Of a stretch of 8,840 nt of DNA, positions 1 to 6,584 are shown in pieces. Source of the DNA: Candidatus Sulfotelmatobacter sp. (GTDB lineage: Bacteria; Acidobacteriota; Terriglobia; Terriglobales; SbA1); NCBI GenBank assembly GCA_030151135.1, contig JASLEQ010000297.1:1-8840 (forward strand), read 5' to 3'. The notes under the pieces are model-generated. The model did not search any database. It saw only the letters and a program-made list of their open reading frames with translations, and had not been told where the DNA came from. Position numbers and translations under genes: made by a program. Position 1 is the stretch's first letter. Every line of letters begins with the position of its first letter.

Positions 1-1
1 T

Positions 2-598
2 CTTCCCCTTTTCCCTCTTGAGTTGGTTCTGCTGCCTGGCATTCCTCTTCCTTTGCACATTTTTGAGCCGCGTTACAAGGAAATGATTGGCGAATGCCTG
101 GCCAATAGCGCTCCATTCGGAGTGGTCCGCGCTGTCGAAAATGGAATCGCCGAAATTGGCTGCACCGCAGAGATCATCACGGTCACCAAGGAATATGAGG
201 ATGGCCGACTCGATTTGGTCTGCGAGGGGCGCAAGCGCTTCGAAGTAATGGAACTGAATCGGAGCCGTTCATTTTTGCAGGCGGAAGTCTTGATCGTCCC
301 CGATGAACCCCTGGATGCCGTCGAAAGCGAGCGGATTCGCGCCGTACAACTTCATCTGGAGATCCTTTCTTTGGCAGGCGCGGTCCAGGACTTGTCCGGT
401 GCCGACCAAGCTCAGCTTTCGTTCTACCTGGCCGGATCGTTGCCGCTCGATCTCGACTTCAAGCAGAAGTTGCTTTCGATGCGTTCTGAGAGTGACCGCA
501 TCCAGTCCGTAGTCGCATATCTGGAAGCGCTGCTTCCCAAGCTGAAACGCGCTTCACGCACTCGCGAAAAGGCAGGTGGGAACGGGCACGTGCACTAG
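2..598 (+). CDS. LON substrate-binding domain protein (5' end outside window)
   Basis: This is a stand-alone LON N-terminal domain protein, related to the substrate-recognition domain of Lon protease but without the AAA+ and protease parts. Proteins of this type are cytosolic, about 200 residues long, and mostly of unknown role. A start could be read at TTG 23, but the frame stays open to the window edge. The codons before 23 encode LPLFPLE, which runs into LVLLPGIPLPLHIFEPRY, the hallmark beginning of the family (typically IPLFPL...PG..LPLHIFEPRY). The true start therefore lies just left of the window and probably only a few residues are missing. The visible part is 198 residues. The middle has the usual alternating beta-strands (GVVRAVENG, IAEIGCTAEI, GRLDLVCEGRKRFEV), followed by a helical C-terminal half and a basic tail (KLKRASRTREK). 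The next gene on the same strand starts 164 bp downstream. Family assignment is secure; the biological role is not known. Confidence 0.9.
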   Translation, partial: LPLFPLELVLLPGIPLPLHIFEPRYKEMIGECLANSAPFGVVRAVENGIAEIGCTAEIITVTKEYEDGRLDLVCEGRKRFEVMELNRSRSFLQAEVLIVPDEPLDAVESERIRAVQLHLEILSLAGAVQDLSGADQAQLSFYLAGSLPLDLDFKQKLLSMRSESDRIQSVVAYLEALLPKLKRASRTREKAGGNGHVH

Positions 599-724
599 CT
601 TCTCGTCCACTCGGGTGCATTGCGCAACGGTTGACGCTCGCACTGCATCTACAACTCTGTGAGCCTGCCTCCTCTGTCGTGCTCTTCGTGCCAGCAGGGC
701 CCGAACGAGCCGCAAAGGCGGGCG

Positions 725-730
725 TATAAT
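725..730 (+). promoter_or_regulatory. candidate -10 box upstream of the AAA+ gene
   Basis: A perfect TATAAT lies at 725-730. A start of transcription about 7 nt later (near 737) would give a leader of about 26 nt before ATG 763. No good -35 box is found 16-18 bp upstream; the best hexamer there is CGAACG, a poor match. If used, this promoter would let the AAA+/VWA pair be transcribed independently of the LON-domain gene. It also argues against the in-frame TTG at 739, which would be almost leaderless. Confidence 0.45.
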
Positions 731-762
731 CGAGTGCATTGCAGTCCCTGGGGGTTCCTTTC

Positions 763-2259
763 ATGAGTGTTCCGCGCACGCTCGGCGAACTGCGCCGAAG
801 CACCTTTTCAGAAGAGCGTTTACGCACGCGGCGCGTCAAAGATGAATTACGCGACAACCTGGTCGAGCGTCTGCGCCAAAATGCCGACGGGCCCGTATTC
901 CCCGGCATTGTGGGTTACGACGACACGGTGCTGCCGCAAATCATCAATGCAGTTCTATCGCGCCACAATTTCATCCTGCTTGGACTGCGCGGACAAGCGA
1001 AGAGCCGCATCTTGCGTGCCCTGACCACGCTGCTCGATCCTCAGATGCCCTACATCGCAGGCTGCGAGGTTCACGATAATCCCTACGATCCGATTTGCAG
1101 GCGTTGCCGCGATGAAATCGCCCGGTCCGGCGATAATACTCCGATCGCATATCTCACGCCGGACGAGCGCTATGTCGAAAAGCTGGCCACACCCGATGTC
1201 ACGATTGCCGACCTGATCGGTGACATCGATCCCATCAAGGCCGCTCGTGGAGGGCACGAGCTTTCCAGCGAACTGACGGTTCACTACGGCCTGCTCCCGC
1301 GCGCCAATCGCGGCCTCTTCGCCATTAACGAACTTCCTGATCTCGCGGGGAAAATCCAGGTTGGATTGTTCAACATCATGCAGGAAGGCGATGTACAGAT
1401 TAAGGGATATCCGATTCGCCTGCCGCTCGATGTTGCATTGGTCTTCAGCGCCAATCCGGAAGATTACACGGCGCGCGGCAAGATCATCACACCGTTGAAA
1501 GACCGCATCGGATCCGAGATTCGCACGCACTATCCGGCCACTGTGGAGGAAGGCATTGCCATCACTGCGCAGGAAGCCTGGACGCGCCGCAACGGCAATA
1601 CGCTGCACTTGCCGAATTATGTTCAGGAAGTGATAGAACGTGTGGCCTTCGCCGCGCGCGAAGACAAAAAGATCGACAAGCGATCGGGCGTCAGCCAGCG
1701 CCTGCCGATTTCCGCGATGGAGAACGTGATCTCGAATGCCGAGCGGCGTGCGATCCGCAACCAGGAAAAGTTGGTGGTGCCGCGCATCAGCGACGTTTAC
1801 GCCGCGCTCCCCGCAATCACCGGCAAACTCGAACTCGAATACGAAGGCGAGATGAAGGGCGCGGATCATGTTGGCCGCGAATTGATTCGCACGGCAATCG
1901 CCAAAACCTACGACGAATATTTCACCGGAGCGAACGTGCAGCAGATCGTGCAATGGTTCGACCTGGGCGGCGAGATCCAGTTGGCAGATTCTATCCCTGC
2001 CGCTGAAGCGCTCGAAAATTTGCGCGGGATCCAAGGCCTGATCGAAAAACTCGGCCCATTGCATGTGACGCAGAAGGACAGTCCGGAGCAGCAGGTGTCG
2101 GCCGCAGAGTTCATTCTCGAAGGCCTGCACGCGCATAAGCGCATCGGCCGCAACGAGGAGCGCGTCTTCAAAGCCGGTGAAAAGAAGCCGGAACCAGTCC
2201 GCGAAAAGTCATTTGACCAGGAAGAGCGGCCTTATCGCCAGAGAAGACAGTTCAACTAA
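763..2259 (+). CDS. AAA+ ATPase, ChlI/MoxR-like (magnesium chelatase subunit I type)
   Basis: Predicted cytosolic AAA+ ATPase of 498 residues. Walker A is GLRGQAKS (74-81), with Ala before the Lys as in RavA/MoxR proteins. Walker B is RGLFAINEL (183-191), with Asn-Glu in place of the usual Asp-Glu. Sensor 1 is at FSANPEDY (228-235), and the following LKDRIG (245-250) carries a likely arginine finger at R248. Between Walker A and Walker B there is an insert with C101, H104, C112 and C115, a possible metal site. The C-terminal third (about 285-430) is helical, and the tail is charged (EKKPEPVREKSFDQEERP). ATG 763 was chosen over TTG 739 because a GGGGG stretch lies about 8 nt upstream and TATAAT sits at 725. 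The VWA gene follows after 71 bp, the arrangement seen in ChlI/ChlD, RavA/ViaA and CbbQ/CbbO pairs. Such ATPases remodel or load metal into target proteins. There is no ChlH nearby, so true Mg-chelatase activity is doubtful. Confidence 0.88.
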   Translation: MSVPRTLGELRRSTFSEERLRTRRVKDELRDNLVERLRQNADGPVFPGIVGYDDTVLPQIINAVLSRHNFILLGLRGQAKSRILRALTTLLDPQMPYIAGCEVHDNPYDPICRRCRDEIARSGDNTPIAYLTPDERYVEKLATPDVTIADLIGDIDPIKAARGGHELSSELTVHYGLLPRANRGLFAINELPDLAGKIQVGLFNIMQEGDVQIKGYPIRLPLDVALVFSANPEDYTARGKIITPLKDRIGSEIRTHYPATVEEGIAITAQEAWTRRNGNTLHLPNYVQEVIERVAFAAREDKKIDKRSGVSQRLPISAMENVISNAERRAIRNQEKLVVPRISDVYAALPAITGKLELEYEGEMKGADHVGRELIRTAIAKTYDEYFTGANVQQIVQWFDLGGEIQLADSIPAAEALENLRGIQGLIEKLGPLHVTQKDSPEQQVSAAEFILEGLHAHKRIGRNEERVFKAGEKKPEPVREKSFDQEERPYRQRRQFN

Positions 2260-2327
2260 AGCTGCCAGCTCCTGGCCACTACCTGGGCTTTGTTTGGCTA
2301 GAAGCTAGTAGCTAGAAGCTAGCAGCT
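2260..2327 (+). repeat. inverted arms spanning the AAA+/VWA spacer
   Basis: AGCTGCCAGCT (2260-2270, directly after the AAA+ stop) and AGCTAGCAGCT (2317-2327) are inverted copies matching at 10 of 11 positions, with one C-A mismatch in the transcript. A hairpin would enclose almost the whole spacer and end 3 nt before ATG 2331, where a ribosome-binding site would be expected. No Shine-Dalgarno sequence is visible for the VWA gene. A role in translational coupling or transcript processing is inference. Confidence 0.55.
2300..2327 (+). repeat. 7-bp tandem repeat AGNAGCT, 4 copies
   Basis: Four consecutive heptamers AGAAGCT, AGTAGCT, AGAAGCT and AGCAGCT follow each other without gaps. The spacer beginning at 2260-2273 reads as two more units on the opposite strand (AGGAGCT, GGCAGCT), which is what creates the inverted arms. 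The array ends 3 nt before the start codon of the VWA gene. A related array lies at 6559-6579. Confidence 0.8.
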
Positions 2328-2330
2328 ATC

Positions 2331-3566
2331 ATGAAACGAATCCGTTATTCCAAATACGTTCCCGATCCGGCGGGCGAGATGAGCATGGAAGACCTGCTCA
2401 GCGCCCTGTCGGACTATCTGCTGCAAAGCGGTTTTCAGGACTCGATGTGGTACGAAATGCCGCAGGGCGAGCAGACGATGGAAGATCTTCGGCAGGCCAT
2501 CGAGAACGCCCTGCTCGATGGCGAATCGTTCGACGAGAACTTGCGCGAGCAGATCGAACAGATGATGGCCGACGGCCAGCTGGACGAACTGATCGAACAA
2601 CTCATCGAGCGTATGCAGCAGGAAGACTACATCTCAGTAGAAGAACCGCACGATCCTTCCCGCCAATCCAGCGTCGGCGGACAGGCTGGCGAAGCCCAGC
2701 AGGCTCGCTTCGAGATTACCGACAAAAGCCTCGATTTCCTTGGCTTCAAGTCACTGCGCAATCTTCTGGGATCGTTAGGCAAGTCGAGCTTTGGACGCCA
2801 CGACACGCGCGATCTCGCAACCGGCATCGAAGCCAGCGGATCTTCGAAAACCTACGAATTCGGCGACACGTTGAACCTCGATATCACCGCGACGCTCTCG
2901 AGCGCCATTCAGCGTGAAGGGCTCACGTTGCCGCTCAACATCGAATACTCCGATCTGCAGGTCCATCAGTGCGAGTACCAGTCGTCGTGCGCCACGGTGC
3001 TCATGCTTGACTGCTCCCATTCGATGATCCTGTACGGCGAAGACCGCTTCACCCCCGCAAAGAAAGTCGCGATGGCGTTGTCGCATCTTATTCGCACGCA
3101 ATACCCCGGTGACTCCTTGTCGCTGGTACTGTTTCACGATTCCGCCGAAGAGATTCCACTGTCACAGCTTGCGCGCGTCAAAGTCGGCCCCTACTACACC
3201 AACACGCGCGAGGGCTTGCGGCTGGCCCAGCGGATCCTGCAACGCCAGCGCAAAGACATGAAACAGATTGTGATGATCACCGATGGCAAGCCTTCGGCGC
3301 TCACCCTCGAAGACGGGCGCATCTATAAAAACGCTTTCGGCCTTGATCCGCTGGTGGTCAGCCAGACCCTCGAAGAAGTTTCGAAGTGCAAGCGGGCCGG
3401 AGTGCTGATCAACACCTTCATGCTCGCATCCGACTACGGCCTGGTGCAGTTCGTTCAAAAAGTCACCGAGATGTGCCGCGGCAAAGCATATTTCACCACT
3501 CCTTATACCCTCGGCCAGTACCTCCTCATGGATTACATGTCGAGGAAGACAAAGACCATCCATTGA
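2331..3566 (+). CDS. VWA-domain protein, ChlD/ViaA-like partner of the AAA+ ATPase
   Basis: Predicted cytosolic protein of 411 residues with no signal peptide or membrane segment. The N-terminal half is helical and strongly acidic, rich in Glu, Gln and Asp between about 46 and 105 (for example [16 protein letters not shown]). The C-terminal VWA domain (about 220-405) has a complete metal-ion-dependent adhesion site: DCSHS (D227, S229, S231), a Thr in YYTNT (T290 or T292), and the Asp of TDG (D318). An intact MIDAS implies Mg2+-dependent binding of a partner protein. By analogy with ChlD, ViaA, CbbO and NorD, it should dock on the AAA+ protein encoded 71 bp upstream and link it to a substrate. 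ATG 2331 is the only sensible start, but its upstream sequence is a heptamer repeat rather than a Shine-Dalgarno site, so translation may depend on coupling to the upstream gene. The actual client is unknown. Confidence 0.88.
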   Translation: MKRIRYSKYVPDPAGEMSMEDLLSALSDYLLQSGFQDSMWYEMPQGEQTMEDLRQAIENALLDGESFDENLREQIEQMMADGQLDELIEQLIERMQQEDYISVEEPHDPSRQSSVGGQAGEAQQARFEITDKSLDFLGFKSLRNLLGSLGKSSFGRHDTRDLATGIEASGSSKTYEFGDTLNLDITATLSSAIQREGLTLPLNIEYSDLQVHQCEYQSSCATVLMLDCSHSMILYGEDRFTPAKKVAMALSHLIRTQYPGDSLSLVLFHDSAEEIPLSQLARVKVGPYYTNTREGLRLAQRILQRQRKDMKQIVMITDGKPSALTLEDGRIYKNAFGLDPLVVSQTLEEVSKCKRAGVLINTFMLASDYGLVQFVQKVTEMCRGKAYFTTPYTLGQYLLMDYMSRKTKTIH

Positions 3567-3627
3567 TCGAAACTTCGTAATAATTGCAAGCGCCAGCAGT
3601 TTCACGCAGGAGCACAATCGTTCTCTC

Positions 3628-3656
3628 CTTCGTGTAACTTTATGTTCTTTGTGGTT
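3628..3656 (+). repeat. three imperfect CTTYGTG-type direct repeats
   Basis: CTTCGTGTAA (3628-3637), CTTTATGTT (3638-3646) and CTTTGTGGTT (3647-3656) are adjacent near-copies of a 9-10 bp unit. They lie in the AT-richer 102-bp spacer just before the rhomboid gene's ribosome-binding site. Similar CTTTGTG/CTTCGTGGTT strings occur, as far as I recall, between genes in many environmental genomes; their role is not established. No convincing promoter or terminator was found in the rest of the spacer (3567-3627). Confidence 0.5.
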
Positions 3657-3668
3657 TCATAGGAGAGT

Positions 3669-4532
3669 ATGGCGAACTGCATAAAGTGTGGGCGGCAATT
3701 GCCTGCCCTCAGTTTTGGCAAGAAGATCTGCTCATGGTGCGTGCAGCATGAAGCCGCGCAGCGCGGCGAAGTGACCGACCAACCCGAGCGCGTCATGCCC
3801 GCTCCCTGGGTCCGTCGGCGCAGTGAACCGACCATCAGCTTGACCCAAATCATCTTTGGAGCCAACCTCGCCGTGTTCCTGGCGCTGGTTCTGGCCAATG
3901 GCTCGCTCAATTTTTCCGGGCAAGTCGCGGTGCATTTTGGAGCGAACCTTGGTCCTTACACCATCTCCGGCGAATGGTGGCGCCTGGTCACCTACATGTT
4001 CCTCCACGGCGGGCTGCTCCACATTTTCTTCAACATGTGGTGCCTGTGGGATCTCGGTTCGTTATGTGAGTCGCTGTACGGTCGCTGGACCTATGCCGCC
4101 ATCTACTTCATCACCGGAATCGCCGGAGGAATGGCCAGTGTCGCGTGGGAACCACGCGTGCTCAGCGTCGGAGCCTCAGGAGCCATCTTCGGACTCGCTG
4201 GCGCGCTCATCGCATCCTTTTACCTCGGCGAGTTCTCTCTGCCGAAAGTTGCGATTGGAGGAACGCTGCGAAGTCTGATTGTCTTCGCCGTCTTCAATCT
4301 CTTTCTTGGGGGATTATTTCCGGGCACGGACAATGCCTGCCACATTGGAGGACTGGTCAGCGGGCTGGCGCTCGGCGCGGCCATCGCAAAAATCGCGCCA
4401 AGGCCCGAGCATGCATCCCGGCGAGTTGTGATCTTCGTACTCGCAGCTTTTGTGATGGCCGGGTGCGCTGCCGGGGTGGCGCATCATTACGGCCTGCCGC
4501 TTCAATACGGCCGATCCCCGTTCGAGCGGTAG
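3669..4532 (+). CDS. rhomboid family intramembrane serine protease with N-terminal zinc ribbon
   Basis: Inner-membrane protease of 287 residues that would cleave membrane-protein substrates inside or near the bilayer. The N-terminus is a small cytosolic zinc ribbon with two CxxC knuckles (C4/C7 and C21/C24). A linker follows, then about seven hydrophobic segments (roughly 56-78, 107-128, 141-160, 167-186, 198-218, 222-241, 252-272). All rhomboid hallmarks are present: GEWWRL in loop 1 (W104, R105), HIFFN (H118, N122; oxyanion hole), GASG with catalytic S170, and the dyad partner H225 in HIGG. The protease is therefore predicted to be active. AGGAG lies 3 nt before ATG 3669. The gene is co-directional with the VWA gene but 102 bp away, so it may or may not be in the same transcript. 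It converges with the oxidoreductase gene, leaving 9 bp between stops. The natural substrate cannot be told from sequence. Confidence 0.95.
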   Translation: MANCIKCGRQLPALSFGKKICSWCVQHEAAQRGEVTDQPERVMPAPWVRRRSEPTISLTQIIFGANLAVFLALVLANGSLNFSGQVAVHFGANLGPYTISGEWWRLVTYMFLHGGLLHIFFNMWCLWDLGSLCESLYGRWTYAAIYFITGIAGGMASVAWEPRVLSVGASGAIFGLAGALIASFYLGEFSLPKVAIGGTLRSLIVFAVFNLFLGGLFPGTDNACHIGGLVSGLALGAAIAKIAPRPEHASRRVVIFVLAAFVMAGCAAGVAHHYGLPLQYGRSPFER

Positions 4533-4541
4533 CCCGCAGAT

Positions 4542-6494
4542 TCAACTGCGAACTAAATCTCCAACCGCTCGATAGGCCTGGTTGATCGCCTCATCGGTAT
4601 AGGCGTAGGCGCCCGCGTCGGCGTTTGCGATCGCGATGCGCCCAAAGGTCTTGCGCGCTACTTCGCAGGGCGTTTCTCCACCCTCCAGCCAGAACGAATC
4701 GAACAGCGAGTTGTATTCGTAGGCATAGCCGTGCGGCCAGCGATTCACAGTGAGGCCCGCGATGTCCCGCGCGGGATCAAATCCGCCCCCGGCCAGCATC
4801 CGCGCCAACTGATCTCGGATGTTGCGCTCCATAGTCTCAAACGTCGTCGTGTAGAGTTCCATGCGTCCCGCGACGTGTTGCTGCCGCGCCGGCAATCCTG
4901 GCTGGCATGCCGCTTTCATCATATGCACGACGATGGGGTCTTCCGGTTTACGCGCGCATTCATAGCCGCCAATATTCACCGGTTGATCAAGATTCACGTA
5001 CGAGTGATACATGCCCGGAGCATAAATCGAATTCGTTCCCGCCTTCTCGAACGCTTTCCAATTGCGCACCAGAACATTGGTGTAGAGCAGCGGGACTTTC
5101 TGCGCGGAGGCCAGCGCTTCTTTCTGCTTGTCAGGCAACTCGTCGCAGATGTACGGAACGACCACATGCCAGCAAGCCAGCACAACATTCTTGGCGCGAG
5201 TCGTGTAGACACTTCCGCCGCGCGCATAGCTGATCTCAACTTCCTTCGCGCTCGCCGCTTCTCCAACATGCTTCACGCGAACTGCGGTGCTGTTCAGTCG
5301 AATCCGTATCGGTGAAGCCGTATCGTCGAGTTTTGCGTAGTTCGCCTTTGCGAGCACGATATCGGCAGCGGTGTCCCCTGAGAGCACTCCGGGAACCAGT
5401 TTGCGTACTAGGAGACGCGCAATGGAAGCGTTGCCGTCGGGAAAATGGAAGAAGTATTTCTCGGCTTCTTCATTCGGGATCGCATCCCGATTCATTCCCT
5501 TTCCTGGCGTCGGGTCTAGATGCAAACCTTCGAACCCGGGGAGATCAAATCCCCATGCATCCTGCGCCGCGACAGCATCGATCCCAACTCCAAACAATCC
5601 ATGCGGCAACGCCTGATACAACTTCACCAGGTCCGGATGCACCCCGGCAACGTCGGTCAGGTATTTTGCATAGCTGATGCGGGCCAGCTTGGCTTTCTTC
5701 TCGTCGGAACTGAGTCCTGGATAATAGTCCTTGGGCTCGCTGAGAAGCCGCTGCAAATCGCTCTTGGCCTGGTCGGCGATCGGCGCATCGCGCAGGAATC
5801 GCTTGAACAACTCCGCCGAGGCTTCCCCTGCATCTTCGCTCTCGCCGCCGCCCCGCGGATGAAAATTGGCGACCAGTTTGTCGGCGCCAAAGGTCTCTTT
5901 ATTGAAAAAGATCGTAGGCCGCAAGCCACGCGACTGATACAGATCCTTATCGAAATATTTGGAATAGGAAGAAACATCAATCCCGAGTTCCTCGATCATC
6001 GCCTTCGCGACGGCGCTATAAGGAGCGGGACTCTCAATCGAAAACGTTCCGCCAAATCCCAGGCGGAAGGCATGACCTGTGCGGAACTCATTGCGCTTGG
6101 CATGTCCGCCAAAGTCGTCGTGATTGTCGAGAATCAGAATTCTCGCGTTCGCGCCTGCAGCTTTGCGGTAGTAATGCGCCGCAGCCAGACCACTAATGCC
6201 TCCGCCAACTACAACCAGATCGTAGGCTTCACCGGTGTCCTGCGGTTTTCCGGCATTCTCCCAGAATGTCCCGTCGCGCAGGCTGTGCGCCGTCTCAAAT
6301 GAACCGGGATGGCTGCCGCGCATCCCCGTCAGCGCTGGAGGATAGTAGGACGCGGACTTCTCGGGATCTTTCCCATCGGCAGCCAGCCAATGCCACGGCA
6401 TCATTGCTGCGCCTGCCGTTACTGCCACGCCATTGATGAAATCACGGCGCGAAATCTTTCGATGCATCCCCAGTTCGCGGTCCCGTCGATCCAC
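4542..6494 (-). CDS. Tat-exported FAD/NAD(P)-binding oxidoreductase, spermidine dehydrogenase-like
   Basis: Predicted flavoprotein of 650 residues exported folded by the Tat pathway. The N-terminus has SRRDFI (15-20) followed by a hydrophobic stretch (about 21-38), a typical Tat signal. The dinucleotide-binding fold starts at YDLVVVGGGISGLAAA (91-106), with the acidic strand-end residue at D123, followed by NHDDFGGHAKRNEF (124-137). This last motif matches what I recall of the spermidine dehydrogenase (SpdH) group, which oxidises polyamines using FAD. The C-terminal part (RIAIANADAGAYAY) fits the closing FAD-contact region. Start: GTG 6494 is preferred over ATG 6467 because GGAGGAG lies 3 nt upstream of the GTG, while the ATG has no site. 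The CDGSH gene lies 90 bp upstream on the same strand. FAD binding and export are well supported; the substrate is uncertain and could be another amine or an unrelated compound. Confidence 0.88.
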   Translation of the reverse strand: MDRRDRELGMHRKISRRDFINGVAVTAGAAMMPWHWLAADGKDPEKSASYYPPALTGMRGSHPGSFETAHSLRDGTFWENAGKPQDTGEAYDLVVVGGGISGLAAAHYYRKAAGANARILILDNHDDFGGHAKRNEFRTGHAFRLGFGGTFSIESPAPYSAVAKAMIEELGIDVSSYSKYFDKDLYQSRGLRPTIFFNKETFGADKLVANFHPRGGGESEDAGEASAELFKRFLRDAPIADQAKSDLQRLLSEPKDYYPGLSSDEKKAKLARISYAKYLTDVAGVHPDLVKLYQALPHGLFGVGIDAVAAQDAWGFDLPGFEGLHLDPTPGKGMNRDAIPNEEAEKYFFHFPDGNASIARLLVRKLVPGVLSGDTAADIVLAKANYAKLDDTASPIRIRLNSTAVRVKHVGEAASAKEVEISYARGGSVYTTRAKNVVLACWHVVVPYICDELPDKQKEALASAQKVPLLYTNVLVRNWKAFEKAGTNSIYAPGMYHSYVNLDQPVNIGGYECARKPEDPIVVHMMKAACQPGLPARQQHVAGRMELYTTTFETMERNIRDQLARMLAGGGFDPARDIAGLTVNRWPHGYAYEYNSLFDSFWLEGGETPCEVARKTFGRIAIANADAGAYAYTDEAINQAYRAVGDLVRS

Positions 6495-6497
6495 AAT

Positions 6498-6504
6498 CTC
6501 CTCC
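6498..6504 (-). promoter_or_regulatory. Shine-Dalgarno site fixing GTG start of the oxidoreductase
   Basis: The minus strand reads GGAGGAG-ATT-GTG. This strong site supports translation from GTG 6494 and keeps nine residues before the second Met. The downstream ATG (6467) is preceded by GAACTGGG, which is not a ribosome-binding site. Confidence 0.8.
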
Positions 6505-6518
6505 GGAAGCCTTCGCTG

Positions 6519-6575
6519 TCCGGCTTTCGGCCCCCATGATCTGATCCCCTGCGTTGGCGGAAGCCGAAAGCTGGA
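6519..6575 (-). repeat. 13-bp inverted repeat in the CDGSH/oxidoreductase spacer
   Basis: TCCGGCTTTCGGC (6519-6531) and GCCGAAAGCTGGA (6563-6575) are inverted copies with one mismatch (G-T on the plus strand, A-C in the minus-strand transcript), separated by 31 nt. CTG/CAG flanks can extend the stem past a 2-nt bulge. On the minus strand the structure falls after the CDGSH stop and ends about 14 nt before the oxidoreductase Shine-Dalgarno site. No T-run follows, so it is unlikely to be a simple intrinsic terminator; an attenuator or processing site is possible. Confidence 0.55.
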
Positions 6576-6579
6576 AGCA
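6559..6579 (+). repeat. 7-bp tandem repeat GRAAGCN, 3 copies
   Basis: Three consecutive heptamers GGAAGCC, GAAAGCT and GGAAGCA run without gaps. They share period and core (AAGC) with the AGNAGCT array at 2300-2327. As there, an inverted partner in the same spacer builds a hairpin. The origin and role of these short arrays are unknown. Confidence 0.65.
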
Positions 6580-6584
6580 GTGTC

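Noticed and set aside
23..25. TTG 23 as the true start of the LON-domain gene
   Set aside because: The codons upstream encode LPLFPLE, part of the conserved family N-terminus, and the frame is open to the window edge.
631..660. TTGACG at 631-636 as a -35 box
   Set aside because: No acceptable -10 hexamer is found 16-18 bp downstream, and it is too far from TATAAT 725-730.
739..762. TTG 739 as start of the AAA+ gene
   Set aside because: It would sit only about 2 nt after the predicted transcription start from TATAAT 725-730; ATG 763 has a purine-rich site at proper distance.
955..2136. A 393-codon open frame on the minus strand opposite the AAA+ gene
   Set aside because: It is antisense to a gene with clear ATPase motifs, shows no recognisable domain, and is explained by GC-rich codon use.
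2260..2330. A CRISPR array in the repeat-rich spacer
   Set aside because: Units are 7 bp with no spacers between them, and no cas genes are present.
763..3566. True magnesium chelatase for chlorophyll synthesis
   Set aside because: No H subunit or other pigment gene is in the window, and the AAA+ protein differs from BchI in Walker B and carries an extra Cys/His insert.
5520..6302. A 260-codon open frame on the plus strand opposite the oxidoreductase gene
   Set aside because: The minus-strand protein has Tat and FAD motifs across this region; the plus-strand translation has no family features.
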